Source of the DNA: Larix sibirica
Lineage: Eukaryota > Streptophyta > Pinopsida > Pinales > Pinaceae
DNA length: 21,763 bases
Reading direction: 5' to 3'
Assembly: GCA_004151065.3 (NCBI GenBank)
Contig: NWUY0300004312.1
Coordinates: 66,555 to 88,317, forward strand
The translations under genes and the position numbers were made by a program. Of this stretch, positions 1 through 10,690 are shown piece by piece; the first letter of the stretch is position 1; every line of letters begins with the position of its first letter. Below the pieces are notes generated by a model. It searched no databases. It was not told the DNA's origin and saw only the letters and a list, made by a program, of their open reading frames with translations.

Positions 1-992
1 TCCAAGATTCTCTAGAAATGTTGCACCCCCATACTTCACAACCGTATAAGATAACAGGGATGAAAACAATATATGTTGTGCAAATGATGTGATATAATAA
101 GCTATTAATCATATATATTATTGCTAAATTTTTAGTGTTATTATTAATTTAATATGATTTTATTATTTATAAAAAATAAAAATTAAGTAAAATGTTGTAA
201 TTTTTTTTTCTATATATTTTATTATATTTATTTTATTTTCAACAATAATTTAAAAATAAAATTGTAAAGAAAATTAAAGATAAAAAATAAAATTATAAAT
301 AAAGTTACAATGTATCAAATTTTTTTATTTAAAAACAAATTCTTGTTGCTTATCATTATAGTTGTAGTTAGATAAAATTGATAAGAGTAGAGAACGTTTG
401 AAAAATGTATTCACATTCAGTGCATTGAATCTTATTATATGTAAATATATGGTAAAAAAAAAAAAGTTAAAAAAGCTAAATGTTTTATAAATTTGAATTT
501 TTTCGTTTTGTGAATTGAAATTTGACTATACAATCTTTGTTAAAACTAGAATTTTGAATTGATAATATTGTTACTTTGAATGCATAAATTGATTTAACAG
601 CTTGAATGCTCTAGAATGTTTAAACTATGCCCAAAAGCTAAAGAAGTTAAAAAAACATCAAATAAGCCCTAACAAGAAGAACAGAAGAATGAAAACTTAT
701 TAACCCTTAATCCACAAATGAATTTGAACCTTGGAGAAAAGTTTGCAATGCTATTAATTTACATGAAAATAAATATTCATACCAACATCAACTATAGAGA
801 AAAGCACGAAATACCATTAAATTTAATAATGTGAAAAGAAATGCCTGATGAATATACAATATACAACCTGAATAAACCTAGTAAGTAGGATATGCACACC
901 TCTCTAAACAATAATAGTTACAACTACTTGTCGTCATCATCCAATATCCCATTCACACATATCATAAAACTCAACCACACTTTTATTATTAT

Positions 993-1082
993 ATTATAAA
1001 ACATTTACATTTCTTTGCGCAATCTCACTTCTCTTATTATAAAATATGCATTTACATTTCTTTGCGCAATCTCGCTTCTTTC
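993..1082. repeat. Short tandem duplication (43-47 bp unit, two copies)
   Basis: The block from ATTATAAAA through CTTTGCGCAATCTC occurs at 993-1035 and again from 1036. The second copy carries a 4-base insertion (TATG) and a C[A/G]CTTCT difference. The shared core CATTTACATTTCTTTGCGCA begins at 1002 and at 1049. Confidence 0.85.
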
Positions 1083-1122
1083 CATTAATTAAAAAATAAT
1101 AAAAAAAATAAAATCATTCACC

Positions 1123-1136
1123 CACATGTGACGTGA
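1123..1136. promoter_or_regulatory. E-box / ACGT-core motif cluster
   Basis: The palindrome CACATGTG (1123-1130) overlaps TGACGTGA (1129-1136), which carries an ACGT core of the kind bound by plant bZIP and bHLH factors. A further palindromic G-box, CACGTG, lies at 1554-1559. Such motifs are common by chance, so a regulatory role is only suggested by their place next to the possible exon at 1200-1910. Confidence 0.22.
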
Positions 1137-1199
1137 TACCACTAATTCACAAGACCATTGACAATGATCGCTAACAAATAAAGTCACAAAATTCAAGTA

Positions 1200-1910
1200 C
1201 CACTACCATTACTTCAACCAGAAGCGCTGCATTTTGTCAAACTTACTTTCTTTCTCGCTTTTCTCAGTCAGATTGCTTGGAAATTGGGAACTCCTCCACA
1301 GAAAACCCAATCAGACCTTCAACGAGATGCTATCGAGCCACCACCACATCAAAGCAGAGCCCACCTTCTGGAAGCTTCTCGAAAGGAGTTCTCTCTGTAG
1401 GGGCCACGCATGCTTATGCCTTAGATTCATCATCCTCCACTTTGCAACGGAGGATGCCTAAAGCTAATGGGAATTCACGAACCACGTATCTGGTTCAATG
1501 GTGGACTTATCGTTGGCTTGATTCTCCACCCGCCATCATTAACCATTAACAAACACGTGATTAGCTCTTGGGTGTGCTAATGCTATTGTCTTAGCTGGGT
1601 TGAATATTAGGTGGGTCATTTAACTCTCGTTCAAACTCAGGAGAGGCAGATTCCTGTTTTGCTTTATGCATACTTCAGGGGATTGACACATATATTTGGT
1701 TGTTCTCCGTGATTTGGACTTCAGTGCAGTCTTTGGTATGTTGAAAGGTGATATTGAAATAAAAAATTGAAGGCTGCAAGATGGTCTATAGCCATATATG
1801 GTTAAAGATGGGCAGGGATGGCTTCTGATAACAATCAATTACTGCATTTATTGCTTGTATTTCTACAAGGGTGAACTCTGCAAGGGACACACACAGTCTG
1901 ACAAATACTG
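1200..1910 (+). other. Possible non-coding first exon ending in a strong splice donor
   Basis: This stretch is less AT-rich than its left flank and holds no convincing protein. Open frames of 75 and 90 codons exist near 1234-1549, but they lack known domains and the longer one begins at a TTG. It ends with CTG|GTGAGT at 1910/1911, which fits the plant 5' splice donor consensus well, followed by visibly T-rich sequence typical of plant introns. It could be the 5'UTR exon of the F-box gene at 17037 through the acceptor at 16936, but that needs an intron of about 15 kb. It could equally belong to another transcript or to none. Several ATGs within it would act as upstream starts, which weakens the idea. 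Confidence 0.28.
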
Positions 1911-2952
1911 GTGAGTTATATGCTTTAGCATTTCATGTCTTCTTTTATCTGCTGGGTTCCCTCTGGCATTCTTTGTTTTAGGCCTGATGATCCAGTTTGT
2001 GGGTTTTGGTCAGTACTGTGATCAAATTTGAAAGCTAATAGAATTTATTGGCATGGTTCAATTTTAACATGATTCATGCAAAAAAGATTAGTGGGTTGGC
2101 TTAGCTGTTTTTGGTATGTGTTATATTGGTAGAAGAGCTCTTTTTATTTATTTATTTTGTTTGATGATATGCATAAATTCGTTAGAGTTAGATGGTAAGA
2201 TGGTAATTTGTCCTGCATATTAGTTTAGAATCTTCTGTATATTGATTTGAAGGCATATTACTCTTACTAAGTTTTGAATGGGCAACCTTTTTCTTATTCA
2301 GAGTAGGTACATATGTTATGAAAAGCTTGCGAGGTTCTGATATGCATTCTATTCAATTGCATTTCTTATAAGGCTTTGAAGCCTTTTAGCCTTCTTTTCT
2401 GATAAATTTGTGGAGAATAATGTGATCTTTCGTTGTAATGCTAAAATGGTGAATTGCTTTGTAATGCTCTTTTATCAGACAGAAGTCAGCAGAAGTTAAG
2501 GAAGGGCCCAATTGTCCGAGCGAGCACATGATTGTTCTCTAGTGTAGTTTTATGTATTTTTTGTGTCCAAGTGCATTTCTAACACCCATTTTGGAATTGG
2601 ATTTATCGCTTGTGGAGTTATATAAGTTATCAAATGTACAAAACTAACCTTCTGCTATTTAAGGACCTCACTTCTTTTAGAAAGACAAGTCTAGTTCCCA
2701 TGTTCATGAAATTCCTTTTCTGAGCATGTTCCTGTGATTGAAGTGATGCCACTTACATCTTGGCCCCTCTCACACACGTACCTTAGCTCACATTAGATAA
2801 CCATTCCCCCAACTGTTCTCTATCTTCTATCCTGTCGTGGCCACCCAAACATGCAGCAGTTAACTATGGACAGCACATTTACAGAGAAACAAAACCAAAA
2901 GCTATCTCCAAAATTGGTAATACACCAGCAACTCAGTACCCACAAATCATTT
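1911..2952 (+). other. T-rich non-coding stretch, intron-like
   Basis: No gene or recognisable transposon is visible. The plus strand is visibly T-rich, with many short T runs, as in plant introns transcribed left to right. This fits, but does not prove, an intron opening at 1911. Confidence 0.4.
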
Positions 2953-3099
2953 TTATTTACAACTAACTTCCCTAGGCCGCAAATATACTGCTGCCTTTGC
3001 ATTGGCATCAACTTGCTTGTTCCCGTCTTTGTAGATATAACCAAGGTGAATCTCCTCAATGCATCCAAACAACAACTTCAGTTCATTGTCTAAGTCCAT
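2953..3099 (-). pseudogene. Short frame resembling the tail of an RNase H domain (48 aa)
   Basis: On the minus strand an ATG at 3099 opens a 48-residue frame closed by TAA at 2953. Its middle contains GYIYKDGNKQVDANAKAAV, which resembles the C-terminal pattern of plant retroelement RNase H domains (Y-x-[R/K]-[E/D]-G-N-K-x-[A/V]-D-A-x-A). This similarity is short and recognised by eye only. It lies at the downstream end of a run of broken minus-strand frames reaching back to 5301, so it may be the 3' part of one decayed element. Chance resemblance cannot be excluded. Confidence 0.3.
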
Positions 3100-5100
3100 T
3101 ATTTATACAGAACACACGTCGTTGAACCTTTTGGCCTCAATGACCAATTTCTAGTCCCTTGAAGTATCAATCTTTAAACTTATTTTCCCCTTATCTTCAG
3201 ACCTCTCAAGCTGGCCCTGGATTGCACTTCATTTTTTGATTTCTGATGGAGGCCTTCAATAAATGTCAAGGAGAGGAAACCTTCACTATCACTGATGTGA
3301 CCCCCCGCTCGCTTTGTGTTGGGATTCTTTTCTGGGTCCAGTGAAACCCCTGTCAATGGAGGCCTTCCAGGATAACATCTGCTCCTGTGACTGTGACTTT
3401 GACTTTCATCTTAGAAGTAGGAACAACACCAAAAATAGAGAAGCTTCAGTGAGGAGATCATTTGTAGCTCTCGAGGGACCAATCTACTTTTACCCTCTTT
3501 CCCTTTTCTAAAGGCACAGAGCATCAATTTGCTTAACCAATTCTCTGTCCTCATCTATCTGTTCTTGCTTGTGGGATCTCCCCTTTGTATGTCTTTCTTG
3601 ATATATAAACAGCCCTCATTATGAATTTTGGTAGCAATAGCAAGAGGAGTTCACATACCTTCTTCCCTGTAAACCAAATAGGCTTTACATGTATGCCACA
3701 GACCAGAAGTGCACCTATGCCAGCCCCAAACATCCCCAAAAAATATTGGGGTTGATGTTGCTGCCCTAGACCAGACCCTCTGGGTGAATCAATGGGAAAT
3801 TAACAAATGAGCATATCTCTAGGGATACAAGGTAGAGGACGATGAAAAAGTCATTCTTAAGCAGGTTATGGAAGGTTAGAACTGATGACGATGCATTACT
3901 CACAAGAAATGTGCTGCGCATCATGTTTTTGGCGCTATTGTCCCCTTTGGCATCAGCCAATTCTCTAACTCTGCAGAAGCCTTGTAATTCCCACACTAAG
4001 AAGCCACCCACCAGACAATCTTGTTGTCCATTTCAGTGACTGGAATGTATGTCATGTTCAATACTGTCAGAAACTTATCATAAGCTATTTACATTCTCTC
4101 ATCCAAAAATCCCAATTCTGAGCCACTTTCCATTTCCAATCTGCACCCAAATAAAGAATATTGGCATGTTGGCAAATGTACAATAGCTCCCGTTTCCATA
4201 AAAGTCTGCATTGCCTTCCTCATCTCCTCCACTTGTAGGAGAAAAGTCACTTCCATTTCCAATCTGCACCCATATAAGGAATATTAGCATATTAACAAAT
4301 GTACAATAGCCCCCCTTTCAATAGAAGTCTGCAATGATTCCCCATCCCCCTTGGTCAGTTTTGAGTATGCTCTCATCGGCTTAGGGTTGAGACTGATCAC
4401 CACATTCCATGGTCCGATGGACTTGCCAGGGATGTCGCAAAAGACAGATGGAGGAATATCTCATTCTTAGTGTCCTGTATACTATGAGATCAGAGGGAGA
4501 TATTACTGCCTTTACCAGGACTCTGGGGACTCCCTGTCCAAATTCTTTTGTTATCCAAACCAGTGATGCCTAGCTCTCTTCACGAGGGAGATTTTTGGAC
4601 ATAGATCATAGTCCCTATGTGGACCGCATTGACTAGAGACCATTAGGAGCATCACGTCCTTGTTGTACTATTTGCTCAGGGCATCAAACGACAGGCAAAT
4701 GCTCACACCACTTGAGATATGAGATCAGTGAGACCTCATGTTTCCTCTTGAATCCCCCTCGCCCATTTGACGTGTCGATTGATCTCCTTGAGACTTCTAA
4801 GGAGCTGCCATTCCAGACCCAAGGACAGACACCACCACATCAACAACCAAATCAGCAATCGAAAGTTCTAGAGTTGGACTACTGTCCATGTTCGATCAAG
4901 CATGCAGTCCTCCATTTGGATCTTCTTTCCCTTGGCCTTGGATATTAGGAGTGGTGGACCTCCTTGCTCTACCGTTCCTCCTAGGATCACACAGGTAGGC
5001 CTCCTTGGCCCCAGGTACTCCTGGACAACATTATCGGACAGTGCATTGACCCCCTTGCAGTGATTGATGACTCCAATGAGGGGCCTTTTACTCTCTCCAT
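3100..5100 (-). pseudogene. Broken minus-strand frames, probable old transposon or gene remnant
   Basis: Reading the minus strand gives a patchwork of short open stretches in changing frames, with stops between them. Pieces with protein-like composition lie near 4868-5104, 4099-4290, 3766-4011 and 3551-3739. None shows a domain I can name, and I do not assign it to a family. A 123-bp direct duplication lies inside it (4128-4336). Because 123 is a multiple of three, the duplication repeats the residues IWVQIGNG in the same frame. The remnant has no intact start-to-stop gene. Confidence 0.3.
4128..4336. repeat. 123-bp-offset direct duplication
   Basis: The block at 4128-4213 (starting TTCCATTTCCAATCTGCACC, ending near AAAAGTCTGCA) recurs at 4251-4336 with scattered substitutions and no indels. 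Both the starts (4128/4251) and the ends (4210/4333) keep the offset of exactly 123 bases. The sequence between the copies (4214-4250) aligns only weakly with what follows copy two. Confidence 0.85.
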
Positions 5101-5301
5101 TCACTTGGCCTTAACCTCTAGTTCCAATATGCTTTGACATCCTCTCTTTGTACTTGTAGTTGTCATAGCTTTGTTTTTGGCACATTTTATGTCCTTTTGC
5201 ACTTCTTTCAAATAGATACTTAGATCTTTCTCTGCTGTTGATATACTAACAACAGGAGCTGCTTTCGCACTCCCACTACATTTTTTCTTTGGATATAAAT
5301 T
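5101..5301 (-). pseudogene. Lysine-rich open frame fragment, unrecognised
   Basis: A minus-strand frame is open from about 5301 to a TGA at 5103-5101, and continues in the same frame past that stop for some 30 codons. It is rich in Lys, Thr and Ser and includes EKDLSIYLKEVQKDIKCAKN, likely helical. It has no ATG near its start and no domain I recognise. It may be the upstream part of the broken frames at 3100-5100. Confidence 0.25.
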
Positions 5302-6369
5302 TTGAGTCTTATTGACCTACATATTGTGGTTATTCATTAAACATTAATAAAATTATCTCATGTTATCTATCTAGGCTATCTTAAAATAGGTGTTACTAAT
5401 GAATTTACACCAAGAAAATGGGATGAAGATCTCAATCGTCTTGAAAAACATGATTTGATAGTGCTTCATAAGGTTTGAATGATCAATGTTAGATTACTCT
5501 TTCGGTACTTAATAAGGATGTACTAATGAAGGTTTTTGAAAAGTTCCTTTTTCTTTTGGAAAAATACTTAAAAGCACTGATAATATATTTGGAGAAAATA
5601 CAATCACAAAACTATATGTGAAATCTAAGATTGGATCTGATCAGATTATCTCCATTATAACTTTTATTTGTTATTTTAATAACTCATCATTTCTACCTTT
5701 AAATTGGCTTTGATCTGCAAAATACCCATGTCTGTGATACATTTGGCCATAAAATTGTAGGGAAAACAACGACTTCTTAAAAGAAAAAGATTTGGGCAGT
5801 GCTCATCCTTACATATAAATACAACAGCAAGCTTCTAGTAATACGCCTAAGGCTAGCTATTTAATCAGGTTATCTTGTGTCAATTCCTGATAACATTGCC
5901 AACATGACACATGGAGTGTTATGGTCCCAGAAAGTGTGTTCCAGTCAGTCTGGATGACCTGCGAAAGGAATATTTTAGTTTGGGTCAAACTCTAATGGTC
6001 CAGATGTGACTTCAAAGATATTTCCAGATGCAATTCCAAATATGCTACCAGGCTGATTTTGGGGAGGATGCTGCTGTGCAATTTATCAAATTGTAAGTTT
6101 TTGATTGATTTACCATAGAGCCATTTCCAATCCTTTGAACATTTATAGGGTTTGTCAAAAATCCTGGAGAGGATCATATATGAAGCTTTTTACTTTCGGA
6201 GTCTTGATGCTGCAAGGTGTGAGCAGTCAAGTTGAAACTTGTCTTACAGTGCCCAACTCAATCAGGTTGCCTCTTTACAGTTCTGTAGCTGAGAAATTCT
6301 TGAATTCTTTTTTCCACTAGACTTAATGGTTAAATTTGACAAAAGTTTCCCAACCATTTATTTTCATGT
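5302..6369. other. No recognisable gene
   Basis: Mixed AT-rich sequence with only short open frames. A plus-strand piece near 6046-6090 ends QADFGEDAAVQFIKL before a stop, but I cannot place it in a family. If the LINE at 6370 had an upstream region it would lie here, too decayed to identify. Confidence 0.4.
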
Positions 6370-6861
6370 TGGGAGCTGGGTTCTTCTATGTATTAGCATC
6401 AGAGATGGAGTATCCGGAGATGGTGCTATCTCAATTGCATTTCTGTCCATCTCCAACGAGTGTCTGAGACCTTCATATTCTCTGTAGACAAACTAATCCC
6501 TTAATTTTAATTTGAATGGGGTTACCTTTAGCCAGGCCCTAAAGTCATTGATAACACCTGGGGGGATTTTATACCTGATCAGAATCTTGCAAGGTTAAAT
6601 CCACAGGTTTCTCTGGGTAGCCATGTCATGCAAAGGGCATGCCTTACAGAAAAAAACCTCTTTGTCATTCTTAGCCTAGAAAACATTCCTAAGCAGTCTG
6701 CTCATTTGACAGTGGTGAGCTTTAAAGGGATTCAAGCAGGCTGAGGGACAGATATTATGGAAGCTGTATTCTCAATGGGATCACCCTCTTTCTGAATTCC
6801 TATGGGTGTACTTGTTTTCCCCATAAAGGGGGATCCGGTGTGGTGGACTACGTCCCAAGCT

Positions 6862-6879
6862 CTCTCTCTCTCTCTCATA
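6862..6879. repeat. CT microsatellite
   Basis: A short run of CT dinucleotides (about eight to nine units) lies inside the endonuclease-like part of LINE 1, just after its VVDYV motif. Confidence 0.8.
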
Positions 6880-8245
6880 TGTGCCATATCTGATTTTTTA
6901 TCTTTGATTGACTACCCCCTGCTGATCATGTTTACTTGACCTTTACATTGATTGGCTCGCATGCAGGTCCAATTTCTCCACCCCCATCTTTCCCCCCTCC
7001 TTTCGTATCACAATCAACTTTGACTATTCTTTTGTCTGGGCCTTTGAAACATGGCTCCAGGAATTTTGCCTGAATTTTTCAGTCACGTGACTGCCCCTCT
7101 GAAATCTAGCTTCCTCACTCAGATTCTTTATGAAGCTTACCAAGGCTCCTTCTCACATTCCATCCACCGATTACAACTATGCTCTATTGGAGCTCCTTTC
7201 CTATGAACAATGGTATGATGATGGCTATAAAGCAATGCATAGAAAGCTCAAACATGACCTTGCTCACTTCCTAGGCATATCCATGACTACTCACAAGGAT
7301 TATTGTCGCCTTCTTAGGAGGATGAAATACAGATTCCTAGCTGCTAAGAGGGAGCTCCTTTCTCTCATCTGCACATCCCCAAAAACCTTTTGTTAGACTC
7401 TCCTCTCTTAAAAGAAACCACCAACTGACATGACATTCATCCCCCAAACTTGGTCTTCCCATGCCTCCTCTATGATGTCACGGGCCACCCACCCCTTTAG
7501 GTCTCAGCCCCCTCCCTTCTTGCCATTTCTTTACTCTTGACCTTATTCAAAGTGATATCCATAAGCTTAACACTAGCAAATCTGTTGACCTTGAAAGTCT
7601 TCAATTTGAATTCATCCAACATGGTTTGGGACCTTTACTTCACCTTTTGGACACCCTTTTCATTGAGGTTGTTTTCTCTGGTTTCCCCCATCTAGGTCTC
7701 AACTCTCTAGTCCCAACATATCATCTCCCCTGTACACAAGTCTGGCAATGCTGTAGACCCTGATAACTATAGGATCATCATGATAATCCATATCCTTGGC
7801 CAAATTTTAAGGCACAACTCTTGATCTTTTCTTGTCCAGTTGGGTTAAGGGGCATGGGTGGAGAACTACAGGTTGGGTTGACTTTAGGAAAGGCTACCAC
7901 ACAGTGGATTACATATTCAGTCTCTGATATTTTCGAGGAGGCTAGACCAAAGAAGGGTCCACTGCTTCTTTGTTGACTTTCATAAGGGCTTTGACACAGT
8001 ACCCAAACAACAACTTGATACCCTTGCTGTACGTGATCTCTTGGTATCTGCAGTATTCATGAGATTGTCACGGGCAGATTTAGCACATTTTGTAGATTCT
8101 CTGAGAGTATCAGAAGTACTATTAAGGTCAATTGGGTGTGTCCTCTCTGCAGCACTCTCTCCAGGGTCTACATTGACGAACTAGTTCATCAAGGAGTTGA
8201 CTTACTGTGAGGAGGGTTGTCTACTTCACCAAGTCCTTATCTCAT

Positions 8246-8319
8246 TCCTATTTGCAGATGATGTGGCCTTGCTAGCCTCCACTCCTATTTGCAGATGACG
8301 TGGTCTTGCTAGCCTCCAT
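8246..8319. repeat. 37-bp tandem duplication of the RT catalytic motif
   Basis: The block 8246-8282 (TCCTATTTGCAGATGATGTG...) is followed directly by a second copy at 8283-8319 with about three substitutions. Each copy encodes FADDV (8251-8265 and 8288-8302), but since 37 is not a multiple of three the second lies in a different frame. The duplication therefore marks or followed the death of the element. Confidence 0.9.
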
Positions 8320-8867
8320 TTCACAGGGGTTACAAAAGCAGCTAGACGTGTTGGGTTAGTTTTGTGATCTTCAGTAGTTGACAATCAATTTTGGGTAAAC
8401 CAAGATCATGGTTTTTGATACAATCAAGGAGCCCCTTTCTAGATATCATTTTTCCTTTTATGAGCAATTTGTGGAGATTGCCACCTCTTACACTTATGTG
8501 AGGGAACTCTCCACAAGCCCCTGTTTTAAGTTTTTAGCATGAAACCTGCATCCTAGCATTGAGTTTGTGAAGGGTTCACATCTCTAGTCCTATTGGAGAG
8601 ACTATGTTTTCATAATAACTTCCATGACATTCCATCGAAGATGAATATCTTCGATGCATCGCCAAACATATTGTCTTGTATGGATTTGAGATCTGGGTCC
8701 AAAGCCTTGGCCACACAAAATGGTATTGCATCTAAAGTGTCCATACTCTCACGCTCCAACACCTTATCTAGTGCAGAGTTCAAACATACCGTCAGTCTGT
8801 CCCACAGTGTGTCGATTGTTGTAATGTTCGTTCATTTGGAATATTTGCAAGTATAGTTTTGTTTAGT

Positions 8868-9119
8868 TAACTCTTAATGTTTGGAAGTATTGGATCATTA
8901 CGACAACAGTTGCAATAATGATCTCTTTGTAACAAAGGGCCTCACATTATAAGTGTAATACCTTATATCGTTTTGGTGAGTGCCAATAACGCAATAGCTG
9001 TTTGGGTGTGGAGTTTTTTACCTCGTTTGGGGTGTTCTCCATGGTAATATTGATTTCTCCTTGTTTTGTGATGATGTCTCTTTACTGTTTGCTTGCATAT
9101 CATGTGCTGTTTTATATAT
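8868..9119. other. No recognisable gene
   Basis: A short gap between LINE 1 and the copia pol remnant. It would be expected to hold upstream copia pol, but I could not read conserved residues in any frame. Confidence 0.4.
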
Positions 9120-10276
9120 GGATTTTGTGATGGCACTTAGTTTCTACAATGTTGAAGGCCTGTACTATTTTGAAATCTTTGCTCCAATTGCTAAGATGGA
9201 TTCCATTTGTTTTGTTCTTTTACTTGCAACTTCACAAAGATGGGAGGTCCATTAGATGGATGTTAATTTTTCCTTTTTGCATGGGGATGTGTAGGGAGAA
9301 ATTTATATGGGACCATTACCAAACTCCTTGGTTTATTCAGGGTGACGCTAATCGTGTATGCATATTTAAGCAATATCTCTATACACTCAGGCAAGATTCG
9401 TGGGCTTCATAGGAGAAGATGGATTGGTTTCTCCTTTATTGGGACTTTTCTATATGGCACTTTGACCCTAATGTACTTTATACAGAGTGGGAAATGAGCT
9501 TTTGATTCTCTTTTTATATGTTGATGATCTCATTATCACTAGCAGTTACCCTCTTTTGATGAGTCATGTAAAGTCTCGTCTTGGGAAATAATTTGAGATA
9601 ACATAGTTGGGGAACCTGTGTTGTTTTTTTGGCCTTTAGGTTTTGCAGACAAAGTAACGGATTTCCCTTCTCAGACAAAGTAATTGATTTCCCTTCTTAG
9701 CCTAAGTATCACCTGGATATCCTTCACACATTTCACATGGATAACTATAAATCATTCCTGACCCGTTTTTAATCTGGCATTAAGTAATTAGCCAAGTTTT
9801 CCACACCTCAGATGGCTTCCACTTTGCAACGGTTAGTTGGCAGTTTTTTGTAGTTAACTCATACTCAGCCAAACCTTTCTTTTGGTGTTGGTCTAGTATC
9901 TTGATTTATGCAGGATCCACATGAGAGCCACTCGAAAGCAGCAAATCTGATACTTCAGTACATTCAAGGTCTAACTAAGTTTGGCATACACTACAGTTCA
10001 AGGGGTTCTATAATTCTATTGCTTTGGTCAATTTCACAGATTGTGTTTGGGATTGTGACTATTATGATAGGAATTCCATTGTTGGTTATGTATTCAATAT
10101 TTGTTTGGGTCCTGTTACTAGGGCATGCAATAAATTGTTTGTCATCTCTTTTTTTAATTGAGGCAGAGTATAGAGCAATAGTGTACGTGTGCCAGGAAAA
10201 ACCTTAATTTGGAGACATTGTAACTCTATTCCTGTGCTACTGCTGCTAAAACTTGACAGGATATAGTATGGTATTT
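9120..10276 (+). mobile_element. Ty1/copia pol remnant (RT to RNase H), dead but with intact YVDD
   Basis: The plus strand reads as the RT and RNase H part of a Ty1/copia polyprotein. In order: NVEGLYYFEIFAPIAKMDSI near 9150-9210, RWEVH followed by a stop and MDV, FLHGDV near 9275, a degenerate form of the KSLYGLKQ block near 9366-9400, YVDDLIIT at 9517-9540 (the catalytic aspartates), FLAFRFCRQ near 9630, MQDPHESHSKAANLILQYIQ at 9908-9967, FGIHYSS near 9980, and EAEYRAIV near 10160. In-frame stops at several places and frameshifts around 9640 and 10020 mean it encodes no working enzyme. The gag, protease and integrase parts and any LTRs of this element are not visible. Confidence 0.88.
9646..9697. 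repeat. 26-bp tandem duplication inside copia RT
   Basis: CAGACAAAGTAACGGATTTC at the start of 9646-9671 recurs at 9672-9697 with CG changed to TT. The unit is not a multiple of three, so it shifts the RT frame after the FLGLQ-like block. Confidence 0.9.
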
Positions 10277-10379
10277 CTTCTTTCAAAACCTTCAACTCTC
10301 AAAGAATTTGGATACCCCTAGCCAAAATTATGGCTCAAATTGTGTAAGGTTTTGCTTGAAGGTTCCCAAAGAATCAGTC
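10277..10379 (-). mobile_element. Leader of a second copia element (minus strand)
   Basis: Immediately downstream (on the minus strand) of the primer-binding site, about 100 bases resemble the untranslated leader and start of gag seen in plant copia elements. No gag frame survives, because from 10276 leftward the plus-strand pol of another element takes over. The element is therefore truncated to its 5' end. Confidence 0.5.
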
Positions 10380-10391
10380 TCTCTGATACCA
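10380..10391 (-). other. Primer-binding site for initiator tRNA-Met
   Basis: The minus strand reads TGGTATCAGAGA, which matches the plant LTR retrotransposon primer-binding site complementary to the 3' end of initiator tRNA-Met (TGGTATCAGAGC) except for the last base. It directly follows ...TTCTAACA, the expected CA end of an LTR. This fixes the orientation of the second copia element as minus. Confidence 0.8.
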
Positions 10392-10462
10392 TGTTAGAAA
10401 AACATGCCTTGATACCATGTTAGAAAAACTTGCTCCAATACCATGTTACAAAATATGGCATT
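10385..10462. repeat. Three tandem 26-bp copies of the LTR-end / primer-site junction
   Basis: Units at 10385-10410, 10411-10436 and 10437-10462 each begin with [G/A]ATACCATGTTA[G/C]A. On the minus strand each reads as the LTR terminus TAACA followed by TGGTAT. The first two are nearly identical; the third has diverged and joins the LTR body. Only the first keeps a near-complete primer-binding site. Confidence 0.9.
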
Positions 10463-10690
10463 GGATATAATTCATAATAAACCCAAGAATGAATAAGCAA
10501 CACATGATAAAATATAGCCCAATACACATCACTGCGAGAACAATAGCACATAAAATATAGCGGAGAAACCCAACAATTCTATAATCTGAATGATCCAACA
10601 ATGTACCCCTTATATACAGGATTATCACACAAACCAAACATCTACATGTATATAGACTTATCACTTCCCACTCCATGGATTTAATAGTAA
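10444..10690 (-). mobile_element. Copia-type LTR fragment (minus strand)
   Basis: On the minus strand this ends ...TTTTGTAACA directly before the third TGGTATTGG unit, as an LTR should before its primer-binding site. It contains TATATAAGG (plus-strand CCTTATATA, 10609-10617), a plausible LTR promoter TATA box, with the transcribed half to its left. The outer (U3) end is not certain: no clear TG terminus or target-site duplication is seen, and I stop at about 10690. Bases 10470-10613 recur at 11210-11353. Confidence 0.65.
10470..10613 (-). repeat. 144-bp LTR piece, copy 1 of 2
   Basis: This block matches 11210-11353 at a constant offset of 740 bases, with about six substitutions in 144 and no indels. 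It stays joined to the primer-site end of the LTR, so it is the better anchored copy. Confidence 0.92.

Larger units (their letters stand above)
1..1200. other. AT-rich intergenic flank, no gene seen
   Basis: No coding frame of note is visible. Bases 60-480 are almost entirely A and T, with several A and T runs. From about 600 onward the composition becomes more mixed. A 43-47 bp duplication and a G-box-like site lie toward the right end and are listed separately. If the exon proposed at 1200-1910 is real, this stretch would be its promoter side. Confidence 0.6.
6370..8867 (+). mobile_element. LINE 1: decayed non-LTR retrotransposon with endonuclease- and RT-like regions
   Basis: Translating in shifting frames gives, in order, the parts of a plant LINE polyprotein. 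A stretch near 6755-6850 reads ILNG...CFPHKGGSGVVDYV, matching the Ser-x-Val-Asp-Tyr region late in an APE-type endonuclease. The clearest open piece, 88 residues at 7130-7396, fits the endonuclease-RT linker. RT pieces follow: KSGNAVDPDNYR near 7740, QVGFRKGYHTVDYIFSL near 7870, VDFHKGFDTVP at 7972-8004 (RT motif A) and FADDV at 8251-8265 (catalytic motif C). Downstream, IVLYGFEIWVQSL near 8670 matches the post-RT region. Many stops and frameshifts make it dead. The order and motifs resemble a family widespread in plants, probably RTE-like; the clade is an inference. The 3' end of the element is missing. Confidence 0.8.

Noticed and set aside
1234-1549. Overlapping plus-strand frames of 75 and 90 codons
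   Set aside because: No domain, the longer one begins at TTG, and they overlap in different frames. They are treated as part of a possible non-coding exon.
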